Source: an uncultured Blautia sp. (GTDB taxonomy: Bacteria > Bacillota > Clostridia > Lachnospirales > Lachnospiraceae). From it: DNA of 61,785 bases. The notes under the pieces were generated by a model, which saw nothing but the letters and a program-made list of their open reading frames with translations, was not told the origin of the DNA and made no database searches. The position numbers and the translations under genes are program-made. The DNA lies in contig USDN01000010.1 of NCBI GenBank assembly GCA_900553515.1, forward strand, positions 1-61,785, written 5' to 3'. The stretch's first letter is position 1; every line of letters begins with the position of its first letter. Shown here piece after piece: positions 16,392 to 25,097 of this stretch.

Positions 16392-17276
16392 TTAACTTCT
16401 TGGATGTGCTTTCATATAAACATCTCTCATTTTTACAGGATCCAGTCCCAGATATATCTGAGTAGAAGAAATGTCCGAATGTCCTAACATTTCCTGTACG
16501 CTTTTAATATCTGCCCCGTTCTGCAGCATATGGACAGCAAATGAATGACGAAGCGTATGAGGTGTAATATCCCTGTGGATTCCTGCTGCTTCTGCATATC
16601 CTTTCAGTACTTTCCAAAATCCCTGTCTGCTCATGGCTTTTCCTGAACAGTTTGTAAACAAGGCTGTTTCTTTTGTATCTTTCACAAAAAATTTTCTAGC
16701 TTTGTCCATATATACTGCAAGTGCCTCTTTACTCACATTTCCAATTGGAAGTACTCTCTCTTTTTCACTGTCATGACAGATCACATATCCAAAGCTAAGG
16801 TTCACATCTTCTGTCTGAAGATTCAGTAATTCACTGACACGCATACCTGTCGCATAAAGCAGTTCCAACATAGCCTTATCCCTCATACCTTTCCCAGTCT
16901 CAGTATTTGGCTGTCTGAGCAACCGGTCAACCTCCTCTACCGTAAGAAATTCCGGTGTTTTTTTCTGCAGCTTTGGTGCTTTCAATCCTTCTGAGGGATC
17001 TTCATAAATCATACCTTTTTTAAATAAATAATGAAAAAAAGCCCGTATGGACGCAATATTTCTGGATATTGTAGAGGGGGCAAAATCTGCTTTTTTCATT
17101 TCTCTTAAATATATTTTAAGATCTGCCTCTGTTATCTCTTCTATTTTTTTTATTCCTGCTTCTTCAAAATATACAGCCATCTTTTTTAAGTCCCGCCTAT
17201 AAGAAAGCTCTGTATTTCCAGAAGTATTTTTTTCCCAATGCATATATTCCATAAACTGGTTGATTAAGTATTCCAT
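16392..17276 (-). CDS. xerD: tyrosine recombinase XerD
   Basis: Site-specific recombinase that resolves chromosome dimers at dif together with XerC. N-terminal SAM-like domain (residues 1-90), then the catalytic domain with Arg146 (GMRVSEL), Lys172, His240 and Arg243 (HTLRHS), His266 (LGH) and nucleophile Tyr275 (STQIYLG). 294 residues, normal for XerD. Housekeeping neighbours (spoIIM, and rny beyond) and the absence of att sites speak against a mobile-element integrase. In many Firmicutes xerD and spoIIM are adjacent, as here. Confidence 0.9.
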   Translation of the reverse strand: MEYLINQFMEYMHWEKNTSGNTELSYRRDLKKMAVYFEEAGIKKIEEITEADLKIYLREMKKADFAPSTISRNIASIRAFFHYLFKKGMIYEDPSEGLKAPKLQKKTPEFLTVEEVDRLLRQPNTETGKGMRDKAMLELLYATGMRVSELLNLQTEDVNLSFGYVICHDSEKERVLPIGNVSKEALAVYMDKARKFFVKDTKETALFTNCSGKAMSRQGFWKVLKGYAEAAGIHRDITPHTLRHSFAVHMLQNGADIKSVQEMLGHSDISSTQIYLGLDPVKMRDVYMKAHPRS

Positions 17277-17348
17277 TTTTCTACTTCCTTTTTATCAGGA
17301 CTCATATTCTAAGTCTCTGATATGATTTCCTCTTATGATATGTGCATC

Positions 17349-17376
17349 ATTATACACTGTATTTCCGTCAAATCAA
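17349..17376 (-). promoter_or_regulatory. promoter of xerD
   Basis: A perfect TATAAT (17349-17354 on the minus strand) with TTGATT 16 nt upstream (17371-17376). It lies in the gap between spoIIM and xerD. Confidence 0.5.
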
Positions 17377-17388
17377 AGTCCTTTTCTG

Positions 17389-18006
17389 TCAGAAAGTACC
17401 GGCTGATCCAAATATATTCAAGCTTTTCATTAAAACTTCCATTACCGGAGGATTACACCAGATCTCAAGAATCATTCCGCCAATATACATTACTCCGCAT
17501 AAAAGAATTTTAATAAAATATCTGGAAATTTCTGTCGGAAACAATCCGTGATTTTTCCATATTTCCGCAGATTCTCCATAAACTATTTTCATAAGATAAA
17601 AGTAACATGGAAAATAAAGAATATACTGCGGAAACATTGCCCCTATCCCTATCACACCTCCCTGCAGACCAAATTGAAGGATAGATACTGTCATAAGAAA
17701 GCCTGCCTGGAAACCTATAAACAACATTTCTACCACCGAAAGTGTCACCCCAAATACAGAAAGACCACAAAACGCTGGTATCAAAAACTGGCTTCCTCTT
17801 AATTTTAAAACATGAAGCATGTACTTTTGCTTTTCCAGATTCCTGTCTGCAAATGACGTCAAAAGGTAAATAGAAGCAGCTGTTTTTTGGCTCCAGTCAT
17901 ATTTCCAGGCCAGATTAGGCAAAATCGTACCCGTTAAAAATCCAAGCAGAAAAAGGCCATATACTGGAAGATCTCCTTTTTTATATAATCCCAGCTTTTT
18001 TTTCAT
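17389..18006 (-). CDS. spoIIM: stage II sporulation protein M
   Basis: Membrane component of the DMP complex (SpoIID-SpoIIM-SpoIIP) that drives septal peptidoglycan remodelling and engulfment. 205 residues with about five hydrophobic segments, and the SpoIIM pattern of a long first loop followed by GFQAGFLMTVSILQFG and GAMFPQYILYFP. The ATG follows GGGTGAGAG. Adjacent to xerD, a common arrangement. In other species it is expressed in the mother cell under sigma-E; no clear sigma-E site was confirmed here. Confidence 0.85.
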   Translation of the reverse strand: MKKKLGLYKKGDLPVYGLFLLGFLTGTILPNLAWKYDWSQKTAASIYLLTSFADRNLEKQKYMLHVLKLRGSQFLIPAFCGLSVFGVTLSVVEMLFIGFQAGFLMTVSILQFGLQGGVIGIGAMFPQYILYFPCYFYLMKIVYGESAEIWKNHGLFPTEISRYFIKILLCGVMYIGGMILEIWCNPPVMEVLMKSLNIFGSAGTF

Positions 18007-18081
18007 TCTCTCACCCTGTACCAGTTTACTGATCCAGTAATAAAAATATGTCTATTGGAAAAACATTTTATATGCACCCAC

Positions 18082-18116
18082 GCAAAAAGCCGTGTGAAAT
18101 TTCTTTCACACGGCTT
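18082..18116 (-). terminator. intrinsic terminator of rny
   Basis: AAGCCGTGTGAAA (18087-18099) pairs perfectly with TTTCACACGGCTT (18104-18116). On the minus strand it is followed by a T tract. Confidence 0.9.
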
Positions 18117-18162
18117 ATATACTTCATAAAAAGAACTTTTTACAGTACATCATCTGCCAGAA

Positions 18163-19722
18163 TTATTTTGCATAATCTACAGCTCTGCTCTCACGGATAA
18201 CATTAACTTTGATCTGTCCTGGATATTCCAGTTCAGCCTCAATCTGTTTGGCAATGTCTCTTGCCAGCAGAACCATATCAGCATCTGTCACATGTTCCGG
18301 TACTACCATAACACGGATTTCTCTGCCTGCCTGAATAGCAAATGACTTATCTACACCTTTGAATTCGTTGGTGATATCCTCCAACTGTTTCAGTCTGTTG
18401 GTATATGTCTCCAGTGTCTCTCTTCTTGCACCTGGTCTTGCAGCGGAAATTGCATCTGCAGCCTGTACAATACATGCAACAAGAGATTCCGGTTCAACAT
18501 CACCATGGTGTGATGCAACTGTATTGATCACAACTGCAGATTCTTTATATTTCTTACAAAGGTCTACACCAATCTGAATATGAGAACCTTCTACCTCGTG
18601 ATCAATAGATTTACCGATGTCATGAAGAAGACCTGCGCGTTTTGCCATACGGACATCTACACCGACTTCTCCGGCAATGATTCCGGAAAGCTGTGCAACT
18701 TCAATAGAATGCTTCAGAGCATTCTGTCCATAACTGGAACGGAATTTCATGCGTCCGAGAAGCTTCAGCAGTTCCGGATGGATTCCATGCACGCCTACAT
18801 CCATAGCTGCATTTTCACCGTCTTCACGAATCTGTGCTTCCACTTCTCTCTGTGCTTTCTCAACCATTTCTTCGATTCTTGCCGGATGAATACGACCATC
18901 TACGATCAGCTTCTCAAGAGCAACTCTTGCCACTTCTCTTCGAATCGGATCAAATGCGGAAAGAACAACCGCTTCAGGAGTATCGTCAATAATCAGATCG
19001 ACACCGGTCAATGTCTCCAGTGTACGGATATTACGGCCTTCTCTTCCAATAATCCGGCCTTTCATTTCATCACTTGGCAACTGTACAACAGAAATCGTTG
19101 TTTCTGATACATGATCTACCGCACATTTCTGAATAGCATTAACAACATATTCCTTTGCTTTCTTCCCTGCTTCTTCCTTGGCGCGATTTTCAAGCTCTTT
19201 ATAGAGTCTTGCCACATCCACCTTAACATCATCTTCTACAGTTTTCAGCAGTTCGTCTTTTGCCTGTTCGGAGGTCAGACCGGAAATTCTTTCCAGTTCC
19301 TGTACTCCCTTCTGTTCAAGCTCTTCTACTTTCTTTTCTCTCTTCTGCAATTCAGCAGCTTTTGCTGTGCATTCAGTCTCACGCTTCTCTACGATATCCG
19401 CTTTTTTATCTACAGATTCCTCTTTTGATAAAACACGTCTCTCGTATTTCTGCAGCTCATTTCTGCGTTCCTTGGTTTCTTTCTCCAGTTCGTTTTTGGT
19501 GCGGAGAGATTCTTCCTTCACTTCCAATAAAGCTTCTCTTTTTTTCGTTTCAGCAGTTTTTAAAGCTTCATCTATGATGCTTCTTGCTCTGTCTTCTGCT
19601 GTGCCGACAACCTCGGCATCTTTCTTTGCCTTATTCTCGACAGCCAACTTGCAAGTAAGAGGAACCGCAATAAGCAGTGCGACCACTACAGCGACAATTA
19701 CACTTATAATGATAGTTGTCAC
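18163..19722 (-). CDS. rny: ribonuclease Y
   Basis: Membrane-anchored endoribonuclease that starts mRNA decay. In order: a single N-terminal transmembrane helix (residues ~3-25), a long charged coiled coil (~30-200), a KH domain (IIGREGRNIRTLETLTGVDL) and an HD phosphohydrolase domain (HSIEVAQLSG...LLHDIGKSIDHE). 519 residues, the usual length. Start is GTG at 19722 with GGAGGTG in front. It has its own terminator. RNase J and a YlbF-family protein are also in this window, so the main RNA-decay set is nearby. Confidence 0.95.
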   Translation of the reverse strand: MTTIIISVIVAVVVALLIAVPLTCKLAVENKAKKDAEVVGTAEDRARSIIDEALKTAETKKREALLEVKEESLRTKNELEKETKERRNELQKYERRVLSKEESVDKKADIVEKRETECTAKAAELQKREKKVEELEQKGVQELERISGLTSEQAKDELLKTVEDDVKVDVARLYKELENRAKEEAGKKAKEYVVNAIQKCAVDHVSETTISVVQLPSDEMKGRIIGREGRNIRTLETLTGVDLIIDDTPEAVVLSAFDPIRREVARVALEKLIVDGRIHPARIEEMVEKAQREVEAQIREDGENAAMDVGVHGIHPELLKLLGRMKFRSSYGQNALKHSIEVAQLSGIIAGEVGVDVRMAKRAGLLHDIGKSIDHEVEGSHIQIGVDLCKKYKESAVVINTVASHHGDVEPESLVACIVQAADAISAARPGARRETLETYTNRLKQLEDITNEFKGVDKSFAIQAGREIRVMVVPEHVTDADMVLLARDIAKQIEAELEYPGQIKVNVIRESRAVDYAK

Positions 19723-19808
19723 AGGAGCACCTCCTTATTTAGTTTTCATTGTACAAATACAACAATACAAGTTTAGCTGTTTTTGAGAAATCTGTCAAGT
19801 TTTTCTAC

Positions 19809-20312
19809 CTATTTGTTGCCATAATTTTTACAAAAGGTAATTTCCATTTCTTCCAGCACGGAAGAAATCTCTCCGGCACGGAATCCCCTTCGAGAAAGAA
19901 ATCCAAAAAGCCGCCGCATCTCTTTCTCATCCAGTTCTGATCCCGCTGCACAGCGCTTCTCTACAGTACGTTTCAAAAGCTGATGTTCATCCGGAGTTTC
20001 TATTTCACATGCTGTATTCCAGGCTGCCTCTGCAGTGTCTCTGCCAATCCCCCGGGAATACAGTTCCTGAAATATCTTCTGTCTGCTTTTCTCATGGATG
20101 CGGCAGGTAATAAAATTAACCGCATACCGATCATCATTAATATACCCGAAACCTTTTACATATTCAACAGCATCCTTTACCGCTTCCTGAGAGAATCCGG
20201 CCTGCTCCAGACGTTCTGTAAGTCCCTTCTCTGTTCTGTCCATTCGTTCCAGAAGTTTCATAGCCTTCCTGCGCGCCTGTTTTTGTTCTTCCTGTACTTC
20301 CATCATAGTCAT
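19809..20312 (-). CDS. recX: RecA regulator RecX
   Basis: Small three-helix-repeat protein that binds RecA filaments and modulates them. 167 residues, with the repeat pattern ALKLLERMDRTEKGLTERLEQAGFSQEAVKDAVEYVKGFGYINDDRYA-like (residues ~17-63) typical of RecX. It starts three bases after the recA stop, so it is cotranscribed with recA and under the same LexA control. No anomalies. Confidence 0.85.
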   Translation of the reverse strand: MTMMEVQEEQKQARRKAMKLLERMDRTEKGLTERLEQAGFSQEAVKDAVEYVKGFGYINDDRYAVNFITCRIHEKSRQKIFQELYSRGIGRDTAEAAWNTACEIETPDEHQLLKRTVEKRCAAGSELDEKEMRRLFGFLSRRGFRAGEISSVLEEMEITFCKNYGNK

Positions 20313-20315
20313 ATT

Positions 20316-21380
20316 TTATAAAAGATCATCCTCTTCTTCAGAAGAATTTTCTGTTTTTTCTTCCATTTCCTGTGCCTCATCCTCTGGAAGAAGATGATAA
20401 TAAATCCTTACCTGTTTCTCGATCTCTTCACAGATCTCCGGATGGTCTTTCAGGAATACTTTTACATTTTCGCGTCCCTGACCTATCTTTTCACCTTTAT
20501 AAGAATACCACGCTCCGCTCTTATTGACTACAGAGCACTCCGCTGCCAGATCCAGAATTTCTCCCTCTCTGGAAATTCCTGTGCCAAACATGATATCAAA
20601 CTCTGCCTGCTTAAACGGAGGTGCAACTTTATTTTTTACAACCTTTACTTTTGTATGGCTGCCTACCATCTCTCCGCCCTGTTTCAGAGTTTCTCCTCTT
20701 CTTACGTCAAGACGTACCGATGCATAGAATTTCAGAGCTCGTCCTCCAGTTGTTGTCTCCGGATTTCCGAACATCACACCAACCTTCTCACGAAGCTGGT
20801 TGATAAAAATAACTACACAATTAGATCTGCTGATCACTGCTGTAAGTTTACGCAGAGCCTGTGACATCAGACGTGCATGAAGACCTACATGGCTGTCTCC
20901 CATCTCTCCTTCAATCTCTGCTTTAGGCACAAGTGCCGCTACAGAGTCTACAATCACGATATCTACTGCACCGGAACGTACCATCGTCTCAGTAATTTCC
21001 AGCGCCTGCTCTCCATTATCGGGCTGTGAAATATAAAGATTATCGATATCTACACCGATATTTTTAGCATAAACAGGATCCAGTGCATGCTCTGCATCAA
21101 TAAATCCTGCTATTCCGCCCCTTTTCTGAACCTCTGCTACCATATGCAGGGCAACAGTCGTCTTACCACTGGATTCCGGACCATAGATCTCAACAATACG
21201 TCCTTTCGGCACGCCCCCTACTCCAAGTGCAATATCCAATCCTAAAGATCCTGTAGGAACTGCTTCTACATGCATATGTGCTCCTGATTCACCAAGCTTC
21301 ATTACGGAACCTTTTCCGTATTGTTTTTCAATATGTCCCAGCGCTGCTTCCAGCGCTTTCTGCTTTTCTTCATTTACCAT
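20316..21380 (-). CDS. recA: recombinase RecA
   Basis: Strand-exchange ATPase and activator of LexA self-cleavage. Walker A GPESSGKTT at residues 67-75, then the Walker B region VDIVIVDSVAALVPKAEIEGEMGDSH and the L2 loop (FGNPETTTGGRALKFYASVR); 354 residues with an acidic C-terminal tail. A LexA-type box (21418-21431) lies just after the predicted transcription start, and recX follows immediately. Confidence 0.98.
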   Translation of the reverse strand: MVNEEKQKALEAALGHIEKQYGKGSVMKLGESGAHMHVEAVPTGSLGLDIALGVGGVPKGRIVEIYGPESSGKTTVALHMVAEVQKRGGIAGFIDAEHALDPVYAKNIGVDIDNLYISQPDNGEQALEITETMVRSGAVDIVIVDSVAALVPKAEIEGEMGDSHVGLHARLMSQALRKLTAVISRSNCVVIFINQLREKVGVMFGNPETTTGGRALKFYASVRLDVRRGETLKQGGEMVGSHTKVKVVKNKVAPPFKQAEFDIMFGTGISREGEILDLAAECSVVNKSGAWYSYKGEKIGQGRENVKVFLKDHPEICEEIEKQVRIYYHLLPEDEAQEMEEKTENSSEEEDDLL

Positions 21381-21417
21381 CCTGCAGTTTCTCCTTAATC
21401 TCTTATTTCAAAAGTTC

Positions 21418-21431
21418 CAAACCTATGTTCG
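21418..21431 (-). promoter_or_regulatory. LexA (SOS) box of recA
   Basis: On the minus strand CGAACATAGGTTTG fits the Gram-positive LexA consensus CGAAC-N4-GTTCG with one mismatch. It starts about 8 nt after the predicted transcription start. Confidence 0.8.
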
Positions 21432-21445
21432 TGTTTTCTTCTTAC

Positions 21446-21474
21446 ATGCTATTATATATTTACCTTATTGTCAA
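21446..21474 (-). promoter_or_regulatory. promoter of recA-recX
   Basis: TTGACA (21469-21474 on the minus strand), a 17-nt spacer and TAGCAT (21446-21451). A TATAAT overlaps the spacer but is too close to this -35. Confidence 0.6.
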
Positions 21475-21613
21475 GCAAAACTTTTCGACAATCTTCTGTC
21501 CGCACTCCTGTATGTTACTGTTCGCCCTGTTCACAGCAACAAACCAAAATTCATTTCAGATTGTCTGCGGCAATGGAATTTTGTCTTGTAGATTCGGTCT
21601 CATATACAAAGAA

Positions 21614-21645
21614 ACCAGATCTGTACGGAAAACATACAGTCTGGT
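21614..21645 (-). terminator. terminator after lgt
   Basis: ACCAGA-t-CTGTA (from 21614) pairs with TACAG-TCTGGT (to 21645), with TTTCTTTG following on the minus strand, directly after the lgt stop. The rest of the recA-lgt gap (about 21480-21610) shows nothing recognisable. Confidence 0.65.
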
Positions 21646-21650
21646 CTTTC

Positions 21651-22415
21651 TTACTTTACTGTTTTCTTTTTCCCGGAAACACCCACAAACATCAGGATCC
21701 CGGCTGCAAAAATAAAAATACTGATAAACTGAGAGGTAGAGAAAATCCCCACGCTGCCCCTTATCAGATCTCCTCTGAAAAATTCAAGAATAAAACGTCC
21801 GATACTATAAAGTATCATATACCATGCAGCTACCTGCCCGTCTGCTTTTTTATGACAGGCAATATAGAGGAGTACTGCAAAATGCATAAAATCAAGAATA
21901 CTGGAATAAATCTGCGTAGGAACAAGAGCTATATCATTAGGGGCAAAATCCGAGTCATGAAATGTAATAGACGGCCATCCCTTCGTTTCCCTTCCGTAGC
22001 AGCATCCTGCAAGAAGGCAGCCAATACGTCCGAATCCCTGCGCCAGAGCCACAGAAGGTATCATAAGATCAAAATATTCCAAAAAACGTATCTTCTTTAT
22101 ACGGCAGTACAGCCAGCCGGCAAATATGCCTCCCAGGATACCTCCGTAGACCACAAATCCATCTGCCATTGTCCAGAAAATGAATCCCGGATCTGACACG
22201 ATTTCCTCCCATTCTGTAATCCAGAACAGGATTTTTGCTCCAAGGAATCCGCCAAGAAGACACCACAGCATAAGAAAGAAAACATGTTCAGTATCTGCTT
22301 TGAGCTTTCGTGCCCGATACTCTGCCACTCCCCAGCCGGCCAGTACTCCTGTGGCGATCATCAGGCCATAACCATATACTGTAAACGGTCCGATGGTAAG
22401 AAGTTCATTTTTCAA
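21651..22415 (-). CDS. lgt: prolipoprotein diacylglyceryl transferase
   Basis: Membrane enzyme that adds diacylglycerol to the lipobox cysteine of prolipoproteins. About seven transmembrane helices and the signature GRIGCLLAGCCYG; 254 residues. TTG at 22415 was chosen as start because GGAGGG lies six bases upstream and the product then begins MKNELLTIGPFTVYGYG as in Lgt; the only upstream ATGs lie deep inside the preceding gene. It overlaps that arginase-family gene by 11 bp, so the two are probably coupled. Confidence 0.9.
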   Translation of the reverse strand: MKNELLTIGPFTVYGYGLMIATGVLAGWGVAEYRARKLKADTEHVFFLMLWCLLGGFLGAKILFWITEWEEIVSDPGFIFWTMADGFVVYGGILGGIFAGWLYCRIKKIRFLEYFDLMIPSVALAQGFGRIGCLLAGCCYGRETKGWPSITFHDSDFAPNDIALVPTQIYSSILDFMHFAVLLYIACHKKADGQVAAWYMILYSIGRFILEFFRGDLIRGSVGIFSTSQFISIFIFAAGILMFVGVSGKKKTVK

Positions 22416-23166
22416 AGGAATCCCTCCAGTCTTTCCACATAGTAAGTAATTTTTTATTTCCAGGATCATTGAGATATCCATTCCCTGAAGCTGAACACTC
22501 TCCGCATACATCCATTCCCAGGATTCTTCTGTCGGCAAAAACCACTTCCAGATATTCCTCCAGCTCCATAAGCCTCATATCTCCCTGACTCCAGTCTGTA
22601 GAGGCATCCTCCGAACACAGCACATCCTTGTCTACAGAAATATAAACCGGCAGTCCTTCCGGCAGATTTCGGAAAAATTCCAGCAATGTCTCTTTCTTTT
22701 CTGTTTTGAGTTGTTCTCTTGAAAGGAACCGAACCTTTTTATCAGGAACAGATTCTGTCTGATCGAAAGATTCCTGATCCGGTCCTGCCAGGATCAGTTC
22801 CCGAAGAAAAGGAAGTCCCTCAAGAGCCTCAGCCGCCCATCCTCCGCAGGATAACAGCCCTCCAAAGGCCGGAGGCTGCATGTCTGTATGATTATCAAAC
22901 AAAAGAAGACAAAAAGGCTCCTGGATCTTTTTCAGCCACAACAGACTTACATAATGGTAGTTTCCGGAATCCAAAAAGTGTATTCCCCTTACCGGATACT
23001 CTCTGATAAGGTCTTCCAGTGTTTCCCTTGCCTCATTGTCACAATAGCAGTTACAGCCGGAAAGCTCCTGTACCTCCACCCAGGAAACGCTTTCATCCTG
23101 ATAAAACTGCTGCTCCCTATATGTCCCTGTAAAATCCATTAAAATAATATCATTCTTTTTTTTCAT
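22405..23166 (-). CDS. arginase/agmatinase-family (ureohydrolase-fold) protein
   Basis: Binuclear-manganese ureohydrolase-fold protein. The metal motifs are recognisable but divergent: His71 in GNYHY, Asp91/His93/Asp95 in DNHTDMQ, and Asp179/Asp181 in SVDKDV. At 253 residues it is shorter than true arginase (~300). The substrate is unknown; arginase, agmatinase and formiminoglutamase are all possible, and the divergence argues against naming one. It overlaps lgt by 11 bp. The ribosome site is weak, so the ATG at 23166 is less certain than most. Confidence 0.7.
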   Translation of the reverse strand: MKKKNDIILMDFTGTYREQQFYQDESVSWVEVQELSGCNCYCDNEARETLEDLIREYPVRGIHFLDSGNYHYVSLLWLKKIQEPFCLLLFDNHTDMQPPAFGGLLSCGGWAAEALEGLPFLRELILAGPDQESFDQTESVPDKKVRFLSREQLKTEKKETLLEFFRNLPEGLPVYISVDKDVLCSEDASTDWSQGDMRLMELEEYLEVVFADRRILGMDVCGECSASGNGYLNDPGNKKLLTMWKDWRDSFEK

Positions 23167-23252
23167 AAAGCCATCTTACCACGAACAGGTTTTCCATGCA
23201 AGTCTCCCGTTCTGCAGTACATTTTTAATATCCAAGAATTCCTTCCGTTAAA

Positions 23253-23288
23253 AACACCGGGAACGCTGCACACAGCATTCCCGGTGTT
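23253..23288 (-). terminator. intrinsic terminator of fba
   Basis: AACACCGGGAAcGCTG pairs with CAGCaTTCCCGGTGTT around a short loop; on the minus strand TTTTTAACGG follows. Confidence 0.85.
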
Positions 23289-23332
23289 CCATCATTGATC
23301 TTCAATAAAATTTACATTCTGTCCTGTTGATC

Positions 23333-24196
23333 TCAGGCTTTGTCAATAGATCCGAAAAGTTCCATTTTTTCTTTTACAGTAGCCTTGATCGCCTCAAATC
23401 CAGGTGCCAGAAGTTTACGTGGGTCATAGCCCTTGCCCTGCTGATCTTTTCCTGCTTCGATATACTGACGTGTAGCTTCTGCAAAGGAAAGCTGGCACTC
23501 TGTGTTTACGTTGATCTTGGAAACACCAAGGTCGATCGCTTTTTTGATCATGTCAGCCGGAATTCCTGTACCTCCGTGAAGTACCAGAGGCATCTCTCCT
23601 GTAAGCTGCTGGATAGCATCCAGAGTCTCAAAGCTTAATCCAGCCCAGTTTTCCGGATATTTTCCGTGGATATTACCGATTCCTGCTGCAAGGAAGTCAA
23701 TTCCAAGATCAGCGATCATCTTGCATTCCTTAGGATCTGCACATTCGCCCATACCTACAACGCCGTCTTCTTCGCCGCCGATGGAACCAACCTCTGCTTC
23801 CAGAGACATTCCATGATCTGCAACGATCTTAACCAGTTCCTTAGTTTTTTCTACGTTCTCTTCGATCGGATAATGAGAACCGTCGAACATGATGGAAGTA
23901 AATCCTGCTTCTACACATTTCAGGCATCCTTCATAGCTGCCGTGATCCAGATGAAGAGCAACAGGAACTGTAATATTCAGCTCTTCGATCATGCCTTTTA
24001 CCATACCTACAACAGTCTTATAACCAGCCATATATTTTCCTGCACCTTCGGAAACACCAAGGATGACCGGAGAGTTGTTCTCCTGTGCTGTCAGCAGGAT
24101 AGCCTTTGTCCACTCAAGGTTGTTGATGTTAAACTGTCCTACTGCATAATGGCCTGCTTTAGCTTTTTTCAGCATTTCTGACGCGTTTACTAACAT
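23333..24196 (-). CDS. fba: class II fructose-1,6-bisphosphate aldolase
   Basis: Zinc-dependent aldolase that cleaves fructose 1,6-bisphosphate. Class II motifs: LHLDHGSYEGC (Asp84, His85), EAEVG (from Glu133), GNIHGKYP (His177) and LHGGTGIP (His207). 287 residues. It has a terminator directly downstream and a modest promoter upstream. Tagatose-bisphosphate aldolase belongs to the same family, but the single glycolytic copy here is most simply Fba. Confidence 0.92.
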   Translation of the reverse strand: MLVNASEMLKKAKAGHYAVGQFNINNLEWTKAILLTAQENNSPVILGVSEGAGKYMAGYKTVVGMVKGMIEELNITVPVALHLDHGSYEGCLKCVEAGFTSIMFDGSHYPIEENVEKTKELVKIVADHGMSLEAEVGSIGGEEDGVVGMGECADPKECKMIADLGIDFLAAGIGNIHGKYPENWAGLSFETLDAIQQLTGEMPLVLHGGTGIPADMIKKAIDLGVSKINVNTECQLSFAEATRQYIEAGKDQQGKGYDPRKLLAPGFEAIKATVKEKMELFGSIDKA

Positions 24197-24256
24197 GATA
24201 AATTCCTCCTAATCTTTCACGGGGACAGGCTTTTAACTTTCCCCAAATATAGCTTT

Positions 24257-24285
24257 AGTTTACCAGATTCCAGCTGATTCGTCTA
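24257..24285 (-). promoter_or_regulatory. possible promoter of fba
   Basis: On the minus strand TAGACG (24280-24285), a 17-nt spacer and TAAACT (24257-24262). Four of six consensus bases match in the -35. It lies between the TPR gene and fba. Confidence 0.4.
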
Positions 24286-24301
24286 CTGTTTTGTTGATTT
24301 T

Positions 24302-25084
24302 TCACGAACCTGTCGCTCTGTGATATTTTTCTGTAAGCTTTTCCAGAAGAAGATCCGAAGGGTTCTCCTCTGTCACAGGATGAGGCCTGGAAGCAAACGT
24401 TCTGAGTTCTTCTTCGATTTCCTTCAGAAGTTCCTTGTCCGCCCCCAGCTGAGATGCTGTATTTTCATACTCTTTCCTGCTGCGTATGCTATGTACAGCC
24501 AGAAGATAGGTTTTCAGCCTTTTCCTTTCACGTCCTGATTCATATGCTTTCCAAAAATATTCCAAAGCCTTTTCCATCTGAAAAAGATAGCTGTATGCAC
24601 AGCCCAGATTATGGCAGATGCTTTCCCCCAGACCGTCTCTGAAATCATTCAGGTCATCTCTTTCCAACAGTTTCTGATACACTTGTATGGCATGTACATA
24701 CATGCCGTTTTCCATCAGGGCATCTCCTTTCTGTTTTTCCCGTACAGGAAGGGATTCACGGTCCAGTTTCTGGATCTTTCCATTCAGAATTTTCAGTTCT
24801 TCATATGTCAGATAGTTGATCTCTTTAAACACAGGATAAAGGATATCCTCTGCACTGCTGAATTTTCCGATAACTGTCCTGAGCTTTGCTGCAAGACGTC
24901 CAAGGTTCAGTTCATTCTGGATCCAGTCACAAAGTTCCTTATTTATGATAGTTTCATCTATAAGATACAGATTATGATACAGATAATAGCACAGTTCCTC
25001 CAGAGTATAGATATTCGTACTGATATTCTCAATAAAATACGGCGAATCCGCTGTTTTCGTCTGGCATAAAATATATCCGCTCAA
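24302..25084 (-). CDS. TPR-like protein of the DUF5717-DUF5716 operon, unknown function
   Basis: Soluble, largely alpha-helical protein of 260 residues; I do not recognise a named family. Residues about 120-190 read as tetratricopeptide-like helical pairs (ALMENGMYVHAIQVYQKLL; NLGCAYSYLFQMEKALEYFWKA). The N-terminal third contains NIYTLEELCYYLYHNLYLID. No signal peptide or membrane helix. TTG at 25084 is chosen because GGGAGGA lies six bases upstream; the longer reading overlaps the preceding gene. It starts 13 nt after the DUF5716 gene and is the last gene of that operon. TPR content suggests protein-protein contact, probably with the other two products. Confidence 0.75.
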   Translation of the reverse strand: MSGYILCQTKTADSPYFIENISTNIYTLEELCYYLYHNLYLIDETIINKELCDWIQNELNLGRLAAKLRTVIGKFSSAEDILYPVFKEINYLTYEELKILNGKIQKLDRESLPVREKQKGDALMENGMYVHAIQVYQKLLERDDLNDFRDGLGESICHNLGCAYSYLFQMEKALEYFWKAYESGRERKRLKTYLLAVHSIRSRKEYENTASQLGADKELLKEIEEELRTFASRPHPVTEENPSDLLLEKLTEKYHRATGS

Positions 25085-25097
25085 AAGTCTTCCTCCC

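Noticed and set aside
16392..17276. Integrase of a mobile element
   Set aside because: The sequence is XerD-type, flanked by spoIIM and housekeeping genes, with no att repeats or cargo.
21480..21610. Small RNA or riboswitch between recA and lgt
   Set aside because: No convincing stem set, terminator or promoter pair in this stretch apart from the lgt terminator and recA promoter at its edges.
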